Part shown: piece by piece, positions 24,892-34,442 of the stretch
Layout of the letters: the number at the start of each line of letters is the position of its first letter
Position numbering within the stretch: the stretch's first letter is position 1
Source of the DNA: Hebobacterum sp964559435
Lineage (GTDB): Bacteria; Armatimonadota; Hebobacteria; Hebobacterales; Hebobacteraceae
NCBI GenBank assembly: GCA_964559435.1
Contig: CAZLHI010000006.1
Span: 1-64,000, forward strand
DNA: 64,000 nucleotides
Reading direction: 5' to 3'
Notes under the pieces: model-generated
The model's input: the letters and a program-made list of their open reading frames with translations, nothing else
Told to the model about the DNA's origin: nothing
The model's database searches: none
Translations under genes and position numbers: made by a program

Positions 24892-27800
24892 TCAGACGAT
24901 GTGGACGGTGCCGTCTTGGCCCTCCCCCAACCACTCCTCCACGATTCTGAGCACTTCGCTTCTCGTGAGTTCCTTTCCCTTCAGCCGCTCCGCCAGCTCC
25001 CTGAGCTCACGTCGCCGCGCTCTCGGCTGAGCCAACTGCTGACGCAGCCACGCAATGGCGGCCTCTGTGAGGAGCGGCAGGAGTTCGTCGGCACTCGTCT
25101 CGCCCTCTTCGAGGAGCTTCCCGACGCGCTCCCTTGTGCTCGCGTCGTCAACGGCGGGCAGTCGGCGGCGCAGCATGTCGGCCTGGCCGCGCAGATCCCC
25201 GAGCTGGGCCCTGAACAGACCTTCGAGCTTGGTCGCCACCTCTTGGGGGTCGGGCTGCGGCCGGCTCTCACCAAGGGCGAGCTGGCAGAGGGGGCAGGTC
25301 ACATGTCCGGCCGGCAGCGGATCGCCTGCGAGACACCGCTGTCCCAACACCTTGGCGAGCTCTGCCTCGATTCTTGCTGTCTCCTCTTTACACAGGCCGG
25401 CTTGCGCCAGCCGCCGGGTTGTCTCGAAGATCGGCGACCGGCGCAGCTCGGACAGAGCTGCGAACTGAGAGGGCGCGTGGACCCGTCCGTGCCAGGCCAG
25501 GTAGTGTCGGCGGTAGCGCTCCAGCCACTGCCTCGCGGCCGCCTTCAGCGCGCTTGTCTGAAGGGCCACGTCCCGGGGCGCGCTGAACTGGTCGAGCAAC
25601 CTCTCTCTGCTGCGGGCCAGCACTCCGCCCGGCAAGTGGCGGCCGGCCTCTGACACAAGGCGCCACAGGGCCGAGACCTTCTCCATGTCATCCGTGACAA
25701 AGCGGTAACATGATCGCCAATCAGATAGCCGCTTGCGCGTCTGCTGAATGCCTCCTGGCAAGCGCTGTGCCGCCGCCGCAAGCCTGGTCAGCCCGTCGCG
25801 TGACGAGCGCGACACATCCACAGCGGAAGCAAGAGCCTCGGCGCATGCGAGCGCCTCCCGTGCCCAGTCCCAGGCCTCCGGCGGGTGGTCCAGGCTCAGG
25901 GCCGCTCGTGTGACGGCCTCCGCACGCTCCTCCGAGCGCGCCGACAACGCCACCGCCCATTGGAGGAAGAATCTCCAGACATTCTCCTGCACGGGCAGGC
26001 TCCATCTCGCGGCCGGCTGCCCGGAGGCACTCTCCCAAAGGGCCTGGACGTGCGCCGCTGTGTCGCTATCAAGGGCACGTCCTCGCGTGACGTAGGGCAG
26101 ACTGTCTCCCAAGGGGGCCGCAACCTGATCCAGAGGCACCGGCTGGAGAAAGGCGTCGAGCCCGACGAGGTGACCCGTGCGAATCAGCGCGGCCAGCAGG
26201 AGCTCGCACTGCTCGCGGGTCAGCCCCCATTCGCTCTTGGCTAGCCGCCCGGCAAGCTCGCCCAGCGAGATTGCTTCCTCCGGGTCGAGGTCGCGGTCCA
26301 GCGAGCGCTTGGGCGTCGCGGCAAGCGCGGCCGCCACGAGATCGGCGCTGCCGAGGCGGAGAACAAACTCCCCTTCCTGTTGCTCCACCAAACCCAGGGC
26401 ATCTGCATAGGAATCGAGATGACCCTCGAGGGAAGAAGCAGGCGGCAGGCGGACTCGCCCGGGTCTGACGAACTGGTCTATGATCTGGTTCGTGTGCGTT
26501 CTGCCCGCCAGCCGTCTTCGCGGCGCGACCGACGGGAAGAGTGGGAAGAGCCGCCGGAATGGCTCCGCGAAGATCTCAGACAGCGTCTGCTCCCACTGCC
26601 CGTGGAGGCCGTAGAGCCGCTCTCGGGCGATGACCTCGCGGCCATCGGCGCCGATAACCGTCCCCTCGTAGTAGGCCCGCTGCAGCAGAGGCCTTACCTG
26701 ATTCTCTGAGGCGCCCCACCGTTCTCGCACTCTTTCGCGGATGTCGTCACCGCGCCGACGGGCAAGGGTCTTATCGGCAACCATGGAGGCGAGGGCGGCG
26801 TGCTCCCGCAACTGCTCACGAGCCGTCTCGCTCAGCGCGCCCGGCAGCCACGCCACGATCCCACATGAGAATCGATGCTCCAGGTCGCGGCAAACCTCAC
26901 ACCATGCCTGCCGCTGCGAAGCGGGATCGGCCGTCGGCGACGCGAGGAAGAGCTGGCCGTCTTCTCTGGTGGCCGGCGACGCCAGCGCGGCGGCCCGGTT
27001 TAGCAGCTCCGTCCCGGTGATCCCTCGCAAGTCGCGACACACGGCACCGATGGACCTCAAGCCGTTAAGCCATTCCACCGACAAGCTGCGTGACTCCGCG
27101 ATCGCCGCAATCGGAAACGCGCTCTCCCGACAGGCCTCCAGCGCCGACCTGAGAACTCGCTCGTCTTCGAGATTCAGCGCGGCCGTCAGCTCACCCAGCC
27201 GCGCCCTGACCCGTTCCGAGGTGTCCGAGGAGGCTTCAGTGTAGTACACGTCACCACCGTCGCCCCGAATCCGCTCGACGTAGGCGCCGCGATGGTAGAG
27301 GGCGCTGAGGATGTCGGTCAGCTTCTCGGGCTGACGCCACACGGCAGGCTCCCGGCAGCCGACCAGACTGCGTCGCAGCTCACTCGCCGGCCAGCGGACC
27401 TCGCCCACCCCCAGGAAGCACAACGCCTTGACCACGACTTCAAGGAGTTTCTCCTCTCCCGGCGCGAGGCGCCGAGCATCCGCCATCAGGACGTCGAACA
27501 CATGGAGCTGCCTGCGTCCGGCGATGCTCATCGCCATCTCGTCTCTGAACACGTCGAAGGCGACGTCCGGCGTCAGCAGCCGATCGGCCGGCAGTTGAAG
27601 CAGCTTCTCGTCACGAGCGGCCTCGGCCAGCAGTCGAATGACACTCCGCGTACGGGATAGCTGTGTCTCGGCGGCGCGTCTGATGCCATGGAGGCAGAGC
27701 GGGTTGATCGGATACGATGCTCTGAGTTCCTCGGGCCCGAGAGGCCCGTCGTCCCCCCCGCTGCGATAGAGACCACAGAGCTCGTCGATGAACGCAGCGT

Positions 27801-28839
27801 AGCTGGCCGGGTCTCGCTGCTGTACGACCTTGTGTTGGATGATCCAGTCGATCTCGGCGAGGTCCAGTGTGAAGCCCGAACGGAACCGGTCGCGCAACTG
27901 CCGCAGCGTGCGTCTGTCGATGTCTCCTACCTCCTCGATTCCGCGCTGTGTGGAGCATATCAGCCACACTCTCGAAGAGGCCGTTCTCTGCGCGAGCCAC
28001 TGGAGGAAGGAGGCATCCTCGTTCAGCGTTCGCCGGTCTTTGCCCGCGAGGAAGAGCCCTAGCTCGTCGAGCGCAACGACCGCGCCCTCCAGTTGAGCGG
28101 CCCGAAGGGCCCGCTGCAGTTCGGCCCAGGCCGCCGAGCGCGAGCGGCGCCAGTCCAGCGGAAAGCCGGTCGTGGTGATGAAGTCCAGCGCCACCTGGGC
28201 CGCTCGCTCGGCATTCCGGCCCCGCAGTTCCGCCCACTCCTGCCCGCAGGCGTCAGCGGCGGCTCGATCCAGGTCTCCGCCGACCTGAGGAACCACATAG
28301 CGAGTCACCAGGTCCAGCAGGTGAGACTCCTCGGTGAGAGCGACCTTGACTCCGTGGTCCTCGTCGAGCGCGGACTCAAGCTGGGAGAAGATCACGTGTT
28401 CGAGAGGGTGGGTCCTGGACGGGTACTCGTCGAGGGCGATGGCAGCGACGAGGCGCCGCCGCTGGAAGGCCGACGCGAGTTCCTCGTGCTCGGGATGACC
28501 CTCGAGAAACACAGGCCATGCTATGCCGGGACACGCGGCGAGCAGAGTCAGAACTGCAAGCAGATGAGACTTGCCGGTACCATACACGCCTTGGATGTGG
28601 AACGCATCCCCGCTCCCTGAGTCTCCGGCGAGCGAGCCCACCATGACGTCGAAGGCGGCTCGCGTTTCGGGGTCCTCAAGGCAGTAGTGCCGGAGCAGCG
28701 CGGCCAGCGCCACTTCGGGCTCCGCACCGGCATCGAGTCTCCGCCGGATGCGACTCACATCGGCGAGAGCCACGACCGGAGCGGCGGGAGCGATGCGGAT
28801 GATATCGCCGATGCAGGCCTCAGGTCCTCGCCCTGGCAC
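24892..28839 (-). CDS. Large P-loop ATPase resembling BrxC/PglY (DUF6079-type)
   Basis: A 1,315-residue soluble protein. Walker A is GVYGTGKSH at 84-92, Walker B VVALDEL at 254-260, with a probable sensor or Arg-finger region at LICSTQRGIEEVGDIDRRTLRQLRDRF. Long helical regions follow, and there is a C-terminal CPLC at 1182-1185 that with an earlier Cys may bind zinc. The size and the N-terminal layout (AFHIQGVYGTGKSHLL after an 80-residue lead) match the BrxC/PglY ATPases of BREX phage resistance, in particular the DUF6079 type; this is recall, not a search. No BREX methylase, PglZ phosphatase or BrxL is adjacent. The start is GTG 28839, not firmly supported. It lies 146 bases downstream of dat on the same strand. 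Confidence 0.7.
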   Translation of the reverse strand: MPGRGPEACIGDIIRIAPAAPVVALADVSRIRRRLDAGAEPEVALAALLRHYCLEDPETRAAFDVMVGSLAGDSGSGDAFHIQGVYGTGKSHLLAVLTLLAACPGIAWPVFLEGHPEHEELASAFQRRRLVAAIALDEYPSRTHPLEHVIFSQLESALDEDHGVKVALTEESHLLDLVTRYVVPQVGGDLDRAAADACGQEWAELRGRNAERAAQVALDFITTTGFPLDWRRSRSAAWAELQRALRAAQLEGAVVALDELGLFLAGKDRRTLNEDASFLQWLAQRTASSRVWLICSTQRGIEEVGDIDRRTLRQLRDRFRSGFTLDLAEIDWIIQHKVVQQRDPASYAAFIDELCGLYRSGGDDGPLGPEELRASYPINPLCLHGIRRAAETQLSRTRSVIRLLAEAARDEKLLQLPADRLLTPDVAFDVFRDEMAMSIAGRRQLHVFDVLMADARRLAPGEEKLLEVVVKALCFLGVGEVRWPASELRRSLVGCREPAVWRQPEKLTDILSALYHRGAYVERIRGDGGDVYYTEASSDTSERVRARLGELTAALNLEDERVLRSALEACRESAFPIAAIAESRSLSVEWLNGLRSIGAVCRDLRGITGTELLNRAAALASPATREDGQLFLASPTADPASQRQAWCEVCRDLEHRFSCGIVAWLPGALSETAREQLREHAALASMVADKTLARRRGDDIRERVRERWGASENQVRPLLQRAYYEGTVIGADGREVIARERLYGLHGQWEQTLSEIFAEPFRRLFPLFPSVAPRRRLAGRTHTNQIIDQFVRPGRVRLPPASSLEGHLDSYADALGLVEQQEGEFVLRLGSADLVAAALAATPKRSLDRDLDPEEAISLGELAGRLAKSEWGLTREQCELLLAALIRTGHLVGLDAFLQPVPLDQVAAPLGDSLPYVTRGRALDSDTAAHVQALWESASGQPAARWSLPVQENVWRFFLQWAVALSARSEERAEAVTRAALSLDHPPEAWDWAREALACAEALASAVDVSRSSRDGLTRLAAAAQRLPGGIQQTRKRLSDWRSCYRFVTDDMEKVSALWRLVSEAGRHLPGGVLARSRERLLDQFSAPRDVALQTSALKAAARQWLERYRRHYLAWHGRVHAPSQFAALSELRRSPIFETTRRLAQAGLCKEETARIEAELAKVLGQRCLAGDPLPAGHVTCPLCQLALGESRPQPDPQEVATKLEGLFRAQLGDLRGQADMLRRRLPAVDDASTRERVGKLLEEGETSADELLPLLTEAAIAWLRQQLAQPRARRRELRELAERLKGKELTRSEVLRIVEEWLGEGQDGTVHIV

Positions 28840-28985
28840 AGGCAGTCAGCCCCCTCTCGGCATGGCGCACGCGTCTACAGCGACGAGCGCGCGCTATCAA
28901 GATTCCCGGCTTCCAGGTAGTTTCCTGCCGGTTGACTGGCCGCCAAAAGGGCTCGATGTGCCTCAGGCGACACGCTCAGCCCCAA

Positions 28986-29846
28986 CTAGCGCGGCGCATC
29001 ATCCCCTGCCTGCACGCGGGCTTGGAACGCCTCCCGTAGCTGCAGGGCGATGGGCCCGGCCTCTCCGCCTCCAACCGGCTCGCCATCCAGTGAGACGATG
29101 GGGCGTACTTCTATTGTCGTGCCGGCGAGGAACATCTCGTCGGCCTTCCGGAACTCGTCCAGAGAGATCCGCTCCTCCATCACCGGCAGCCCTTCGTCTT
29201 GGGCGATCTCGAGGACGAACCCGCGGGTGATGCCGGCGAGCACCTCCCCGCTCAGCGGAACGGTGCAGAGGCGCCCCTCGCGCACCCAGAACACGCTCGT
29301 CGAGGCGCCCTCGGTCACGTAGCCGTCTGGATGCACCAGAATTGCCTCGTCCGCGCCGGCATCACGGGCCCGCGTGTGGGCCAGCACGTTGGGCAGGAGG
29401 CAGGTTGACTTTATGTCGCAGCGCCGCCAGCGCAGGTCCGGCTCGGCAATAACAGCCGCGCCGGCAGAAGCCATGCGGGAAACGCGAGGGCTGATGTCAC
29501 GGACCGTGATGAGCACCGTCGGCTCCAGATCGCGGCTGTAGGCATGCGACCGAGGAGCCACGCCGCGGCTTATGTGGAGGTACACCACAGCATCGGGCAT
29601 CACGCTGGCCGCGTAGGTTTCGCGCAGGGCCGCCGCGATCTCATCCGTATCCACGTGGCCCATGTCAACGGCCGCCAGGCTCTGGGCCAGCCGCTGCAGG
29701 TGGCGCTCCAAGGCCCACAGGCGGCCATCGTAGCTTCGGATCACCTCGTAGACAGCATCCCCGAACAGGAAGCCGCGGTCATTGACGGGGATCAGGGCTT
29801 CCTCGGGCGGTACCAGCCTGCCGTTCAGGTAGATGGTTTCGGGCAT
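28986..29846 (-). CDS. D-amino-acid aminotransferase-like PLP enzyme (class IV)
   Basis: A 286-residue fold-type IV aminotransferase. The start at ATG 29846 is supported by agaggaaac upstream; the frame extends to 29930 without support. Family motifs are YLNGRLVPPEEALIPVNDRGFLFGDAVYEVIR, the PLP lysine in CDIKSTCLLPNVLA, EAILVHPDGYVTEGASTSVF, and GEVLAGITRGFVLEIA. The pattern CDIKS.LLPNVLA favours D-alanine transaminase over the branched-chain enzyme, but aminodeoxychorismate lyase or IlvE activity cannot be excluded. D-alanine transaminase supplies D-Glu or D-Ala for peptidoglycan. Confidence 0.85.
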   Translation of the reverse strand: MPETIYLNGRLVPPEEALIPVNDRGFLFGDAVYEVIRSYDGRLWALERHLQRLAQSLAAVDMGHVDTDEIAAALRETYAASVMPDAVVYLHISRGVAPRSHAYSRDLEPTVLITVRDISPRVSRMASAGAAVIAEPDLRWRRCDIKSTCLLPNVLAHTRARDAGADEAILVHPDGYVTEGASTSVFWVREGRLCTVPLSGEVLAGITRGFVLEIAQDEGLPVMEERISLDEFRKADEMFLAGTTIEVRPIVSLDGEPVGGGEAGPIALQLREAFQARVQAGDDAPR

Positions 29847-29990
29847 ATGTGTTTCCTCTAGTTGACTTTCAGTTTCAGACACATCCGGGCAGTTCCTGCC
29901 CGTGGCAATGGGGCTGTCTGCACTCCGCAAGGCGGTTCTCCGGTCCCAAAGCGATTCGCGGTGGTACTTGGAATTCCTGGCGGAAGGGGC

Positions 29991-30049
29991 TTGACAACGC
30001 TCTTATAAGAGTATACACTCTTGACAGAGTGTATACTCCCACGGGAGTG
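29991..30049 (+). promoter_or_regulatory. Palindromic operator and promoter before tauE
   Basis: A perfect 12-6-12 inverted repeat, GAGTATACACTC at 30009-30020 and GAGTGTATACTC at 30027-30038, separated by TTGACA. A second perfect palindrome CTCTTATAAGAG covers 30000-30011, and ACTCCC/GGGAGT overlaps the right end. A candidate -35 TTGACA at 29991-29996 is 17 bases from TACACT at 30014-30019, so the large palindrome would cover the -10 region and block transcription when bound. The symmetric AT-centred arms fit a dimeric repressor such as an ArsR, Rrf2 or MarR-type protein; none is encoded nearby. Confidence 0.75.
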
Positions 30050-30081
30050 CGAATGCCTCCTCGGAGAGGCGAGGGTCGGAA

Positions 30082-30984
30082 ATGAGTGAGCTAGGACCGA
30101 CAGAGAGAGTCGCACAGCGAGCGGCTCCGCTCCCCTGGACGAGCTACATCCCGGCGGTGACCGGGCTGGCTGCACTTGGCGGCGCGGTGGCACTCCTGTT
30201 TATTGCCCACGAGCAGGCTGCGCCGGCTTGGAAGCTGATAGCGTTTGCCTGCCTGGCTTTTGCCTGCGAGTTCGTGGACTCCTCCCTCGGGATGGGGTAC
30301 GGCACGACCTTGACGCCCATCCTGCTTCTCGTGGGCTATGAGCTCGAGGTCGTAGTCCCCGTGGTCTTGCTGTCCGAGTTCATCACTGGCTTGACGGCCG
30401 GGGGTTTCCATCACGCGCTTGGCAATGCAAACTTCAAGCTCGGATCTCGTGACTCCAAGGTCGTCGCCGTGCTTGGGGGCGCCGGCATTCTTGGCGCGCT
30501 AGTAGCCGTGCTGTTTCTCACTCGGGTGCCGCGCTACTACGCGAAGCTCTACTTCGGGCTGATGATAACCGCCATGGGCTTCATCATCCTGCTCAGGCGG
30601 AATGGCACGTACAGATTCTCGTGGGCGAAGCTCGTCGGGCTCGGCCTCATTAGCTCGTTCAACAAGGGGATGAGTGGCGGCGGATACGGTCCGCTCGTAG
30701 TCGGCGGCCAAGTTCTATCCGGCTGCGAGGCGAAGGCCGCCGTAGGTTGTACTTCTCTGGCAGAGAGTTTCGTCTGTCTGGTGGCCTTGATTGCATTCGC
30801 CGCTACGGGCGTGTTTCCGACCACTGCCCTGGCAATCCCCATCGTGCTAGGGGCGCTGCTCTCTGCGCCGTGCGCGGCAGCCATGACGCGCTACCTCGAT
30901 TCCAAGGTCGATCTCAAGCGAGTGGTCGGCGTCGTAGTGCTTCTACTCGGATTCCTCTGCCTGTACAAGGTTCTCGCTGGCTAA
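30082..30984 (+). CDS. Full-length TauE/SafE-type transporter
   Basis: A 300-residue inner-membrane protein with about eight helices in two similar halves. The family motifs are AFACEFVDSSLGMGYGTTLTPILLL in the first half and LISSFNKGMSGGGYGPLVVGGQVLSGC in the second, the latter being the usual GxGGG-type re-entrant site. LLSEFITGLTAGGFHHALG and SLAESFVCLVALIAF carry polar residues that may line the path. These proteins export sulfite, sulfoacetate, thiosulfate or related anions. The gene sits directly behind a strong palindromic operator, so its expression is probably switched by a repressor sensing its substrate. ATG 30082 follows gagggtcgga. Confidence 0.9.
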   Translation: MSELGPTERVAQRAAPLPWTSYIPAVTGLAALGGAVALLFIAHEQAAPAWKLIAFACLAFACEFVDSSLGMGYGTTLTPILLLVGYELEVVVPVVLLSEFITGLTAGGFHHALGNANFKLGSRDSKVVAVLGGAGILGALVAVLFLTRVPRYYAKLYFGLMITAMGFIILLRRNGTYRFSWAKLVGLGLISSFNKGMSGGGYGPLVVGGQVLSGCEAKAAVGCTSLAESFVCLVALIAFAATGVFPTTALAIPIVLGALLSAPCAAAMTRYLDSKVDLKRVVGVVVLLLGFLCLYKVLAG

Positions 30985-31060
30985 AGCCCACAGCCACGAC
31001 GAGGGCAGACCAAGACGCGGCCCGGTCTGCCCACGTGTGGTGCGGAGCGGTCCGACCGGT

Positions 31061-31681
31061 TTATCCGGCTCGGATCGCTCCCTTTTCTGTGGCGCGCTCC
31101 AGGTCCCCAGCGCAGTTCAGGTTGAGGAACGGCGCGTCGTTCGGAAAGGGCACGCTCATCCCGCCTAGCTCTGCCCAGACCCGAGCGACGCTCCGGTCGC
31201 CCGCTGCTAGCGCCTCGTGCACGTGGTCGAGGACCGGGGGAGGAACGACCGCGACGAGCGGCTCCTCCTTGCCTCCCTCGACGGCGGCGAAGTGCACCTT
31301 GCCCTGATCGCGGGAGAAGGAGGAGAGCAGTTGCGACAGCTCTCGCTCGGTGAGGGCCGGCAAGTCGCACGGCAGGATGAGCACGCCGTCGAATCGGTTT
31401 TCGAAGTGGAGCAGCGCGGCCTCGATGCCGCCCAGTGGCCCGGCGTTGCGTGTCTCATCGTGAATGACGGGAAGGCCGAGATGCCCGTAGGTCTCGGCAT
31501 CGTTCGCGCAGATGATGATCTCGGCTATCCCCACAGACCTGACGACATCAATCAGACGCTCGATTATGGTCTGGTCGTTGGGGAGGGCGATGAGGCCTTT
31601 GGGTCGCCCACCGAAGCGCGATGCCTTGCCGCCAGCGAGGATGGCGGCGGCGATCTGCGGCTCAGAAAACTTCTCTGCCAT
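31061..31681 (-). CDS. mobA: Molybdenum cofactor guanylyltransferase MobA
   Basis: A 206-residue nucleotidyltransferase that attaches GMP to molybdopterin to give the guanine dinucleotide cofactor used by formate dehydrogenases. It has the signature AAAILAGGKASRFGGRPKGL, the metal-binding ILPCDLPAL, PLGGIEAALLHF, and the ending PFLNLNCAGDLERA (the NxNTPEDL motif). It lies 27 bases after the formate dehydrogenase catalytic gene on the same strand, which fits its role in cofactor supply. Confidence 0.94.
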   Translation of the reverse strand: MAEKFSEPQIAAAILAGGKASRFGGRPKGLIALPNDQTIIERLIDVVRSVGIAEIIICANDAETYGHLGLPVIHDETRNAGPLGGIEAALLHFENRFDGVLILPCDLPALTERELSQLLSSFSRDQGKVHFAAVEGGKEEPLVAVVPPPVLDHVHEALAAGDRSVARVWAELGGMSVPFPNDAPFLNLNCAGDLERATEKGAIRAG

Positions 31682-31708
31682 GGCCTTCGGCCAACTCGGG
31701 CCGCGCTC

Positions 31709-34414
31709 TCACTGAGCGTCGGCCGGCGCGATCTTCACCGCGCAGACTTTGAACTCCGGTATCTTCGCAACTGGATCGAGCGCCGCGATCGTGAGCCGGT
31801 TCGCGGGAGCTTCCCTGAAGTGGAAGGCGACGAAGACGACGCCCGGCGCCACCCTGTCGGTGACGCGAGCCGCGATCTCGATCTGGCCGCGCCGAGAGGT
31901 GACCGTGACGTGCTCCCCGTCCTCGACGCCGAGGCGGTCGGCATCGGCGGGATTGATCTCGATCGCGCCCACCGACACCAGCTTGTCGAGCACCTCGGAG
32001 TGCCGCGACATAGTGCCCGTGTGGAAGTGCTCGAGGATGCGCCCGGTCGAGAGCAGGAACGGATACTCCTCGTCGGGCAACTCCCTCGCCGGTATGAACT
32101 CAACCGGATGGAACTTGCCAAGGCCTCGCGTGAACTTCTCGCGGTGAAGGATGGATGTGCCCGGATGGTCTCCGTCCGGGCAGGGCCACTGCAGGGACTC
32201 GACGTCCAGCCGATCATAGGTGATCCCGCCGTAGATCGGGGTCACGCTGGCGATCTCATCCTGTATGGCGGCCGGGCCGGCGTAGGACATCTCATATCCC
32301 ATCCGTGCCGCAAGGTCGCGTATGATGGACCAATCGGCACGCGCCTCCCCAGGCGGATCGAGCGCCTGCCGGACCCGCTGCACGCGGCGCTCGGTGTTGG
32401 TGAAGGCGCCATCCCTCTCCGCAAAGGCCGCCGCGGGCAGGACGACGTCGGCGAGTTGGGCGGTCTCGGTGAGGAAGATGTCCTGAACCGCGAGGAAGTC
32501 CAGGTTCTTCAGTGCTTCCTCGACGTGGTTGACGTCGGGGTCGCTCAGCATGGGATTCTCGCCCATGATGTAGAGCGCCTTGAGCTTGCCCTCGGCCGCC
32601 GCCTCCATCATCTCCACCACAGTAAGCCCGGGACAAGCCGGCAGCGGGACACCCCAAGCCTTCTCGAACTTCGCGCGCGCGGCCTCCTCCGCCACCTTCT
32701 GGTAGCCCGGGTAGACATCCGGCAGCGCGCCCATGTCGCAGGAGCCCTGCACGTTGTTCTGCCCCCTCAATGGGTTCACGCCGGCCCCCGGCTTGCCGAT
32801 GTTGCCGGTGAGCATGGCCAGGTTGGCGAGCGAGAGAACGTTATCCGTGCCGGTGGTGTGCTGCGTGATGCCCATTGAGTAAATGATCGACGCGGCCGGC
32901 GCGGAGGCGTACAGCCGGGCCGCCTCGGCGATTGCCTCGGCCGACACGCCTGTGACGTTCTCCGCGACCTGCGGCGTATTGGCGGCTACGGCCTCGCGGA
33001 AGTCCTCGAATCCCTCCGTTCGCTCACGGATGAACTCGTCGTCGGCCAGACCTTCCTCAAGGATGACATGCGCGAGCGCGTTGATGAGGGCGACATCGGT
33101 GCCAGGCTTGTGGCGGAGATGAAGCTCGGCAATCTCGGTCAGCTCGATAGCGCGGGGATCGGCCACGATGAGCCGCGTTCTGCCACTCCTCACGGCCCGC
33201 TTGATGACCGCCCCGATGACGGGATGGCATTCGGTGGTGTTGGAGCCGATGACGAGGATGACGTCGGCCTGCGCCAGGTCGTCTATCGAGTTCGTCATGG
33301 CGCCGCTGCCGAAGGCGCGGGCGAGGCCCGCGACGGTAGAGGCGTGGCAGAGGCGGGCGCAGTGGTCGATGTTGTTGGTGCCGATGGCGGCCCGCACGAA
33401 CTTCTGCATCAGGTAGTTCTCTTCGTTCGTACACTTGGCGGAGGCGAGGCCGCCGATGGCGTCGGCGCCGTGCTTCTCCTTGATGTCCGACAGCCGGCTC
33501 GCGACGAAGTCTAGTGCTTCCTCCCAGCTCGCCGGAGTCAGTTCGCCGTTCCTGCGTATCAGCGGCTGCTTCAGCCGTTCCTCGTGCCCGATGAAGTCGA
33601 AGCCGAAGCGGCCCTTCACGCACAGCAGCCCCCGGCTCGCGCCCTGCCCGGGAGTGCCTCGTATGTCCACGATGCTCCCGTCGCGAGTCGAAATCTCCAG
33701 CAGACACCCGCATCCGCAGTAGGGACACACGGTCGTGACCCGGTCCAGCTCCCACTGCCTTCCTGCGCCCTGCGCGCCCACATAGGACAGCGCCCCCGTC
33801 GCGCAGACGTCGATGCAGTTGCCGCACTCGACGCATACGGATTGCTCGCGGGACATGGCGGGTGGCAGGCCGACTCGCGTCTCGAAGCCCCGGCCCATGA
33901 AGTCAACGGCCCCCGTGACCTGGACGTTCTGGCAGACCTCCACACACCGGCCGCAGAGAATGCACTTGCTCTTATCGTAGCTGATTGCAGGACCGTCCTG
34001 CACCGCGTCCGGCCACACGCTCTCGCCGCGGTACTCAGAATCCTTCACGTTCAAGAGGTAGGCGTACTCCTGAAGATCACAGGCTCCGGCTTGCTCGCAG
34101 GTAAGGCAGTCGTGCGGATGGTCTGACAGCAGCAACTCGATCACCATGCGCCGGTGATGTCGCAGTTCTTCGGTGTCGGTGCGGACGACCATGTCCTGCG
34201 CAGCGGGGTGGCTGCAGGAGGCGACCGGAGTTGGTGCACCCTCCACCTCCACCAGGCACAGCCGACACGATCCGGTCGGCGGCAGCCCGAGTTCCGGCCT
34301 GTAGCACAGGTGCGCGATGTCGATGCCGGCAGCGCGGGCGGCATCGAAGATCGTCGTGCCCTCGGGAACGGTGACGTCGACGTCGTCTATCCTGAGCGAT
34401 ATCTGATCAGCCAT
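31709..34414 (-). CDS. fdhA: Formate dehydrogenase catalytic subunit, molybdopterin and Fe-S, Cys type
   Basis: A 901-residue cytosolic subunit starting at ATG 34414. Domains in order: an N-terminal [2Fe-2S] domain (CYRPELGLPPTGSCRLC), a His-Cys3 [4Fe-4S] site (HPHDCLTCEQAGACDLQ), a two-cluster ferredoxin (CILCGRCVEVCQNVQ and CVECGNCIDVCATGA), the MopB Fe-S motif VCPYCGCGCLLEI, and the molybdopterin core. The metal-ligand motif is HCARLCHASTVAG with Cys356 where many FdhF-type enzymes have selenocysteine. The C-terminal half has the molydopterin dinucleotide-binding domain (PFLLSTGRILEHFHTGTMSR). It oxidises formate or reduces CO2, passing electrons to the fused subunit at 34443-37505. It is followed by mobA and preceded in the operon by fdhD. 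Confidence 0.92.
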   Translation of the reverse strand: MADQISLRIDDVDVTVPEGTTIFDAARAAGIDIAHLCYRPELGLPPTGSCRLCLVEVEGAPTPVASCSHPAAQDMVVRTDTEELRHHRRMVIELLLSDHPHDCLTCEQAGACDLQEYAYLLNVKDSEYRGESVWPDAVQDGPAISYDKSKCILCGRCVEVCQNVQVTGAVDFMGRGFETRVGLPPAMSREQSVCVECGNCIDVCATGALSYVGAQGAGRQWELDRVTTVCPYCGCGCLLEISTRDGSIVDIRGTPGQGASRGLLCVKGRFGFDFIGHEERLKQPLIRRNGELTPASWEEALDFVASRLSDIKEKHGADAIGGLASAKCTNEENYLMQKFVRAAIGTNNIDHCARLCHASTVAGLARAFGSGAMTNSIDDLAQADVILVIGSNTTECHPVIGAVIKRAVRSGRTRLIVADPRAIELTEIAELHLRHKPGTDVALINALAHVILEEGLADDEFIRERTEGFEDFREAVAANTPQVAENVTGVSAEAIAEAARLYASAPAASIIYSMGITQHTTGTDNVLSLANLAMLTGNIGKPGAGVNPLRGQNNVQGSCDMGALPDVYPGYQKVAEEAARAKFEKAWGVPLPACPGLTVVEMMEAAAEGKLKALYIMGENPMLSDPDVNHVEEALKNLDFLAVQDIFLTETAQLADVVLPAAAFAERDGAFTNTERRVQRVRQALDPPGEARADWSIIRDLAARMGYEMSYAGPAAIQDEIASVTPIYGGITYDRLDVESLQWPCPDGDHPGTSILHREKFTRGLGKFHPVEFIPARELPDEEYPFLLSTGRILEHFHTGTMSRHSEVLDKLVSVGAIEINPADADRLGVEDGEHVTVTSRRGQIEIAARVTDRVAPGVVFVAFHFREAPANRLTIAALDPVAKIPEFKVCAVKIAPADAQ

Positions 34415-34442
34415 CCAACCATCCCGTCTTCGTCCGATGCCC

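Noticed and set aside
24892..28839. A complete BREX locus
   Set aside because: Only the ATPase is present; PglX, PglZ, BrxA, BrxB and BrxL were looked for by eye on both sides and not found.
31217..32878. A 553-codon plus-strand frame opposite mobA and the formate dehydrogenase
   Set aside because: Spans two well-identified minus-strand genes; no start signal and no domain.
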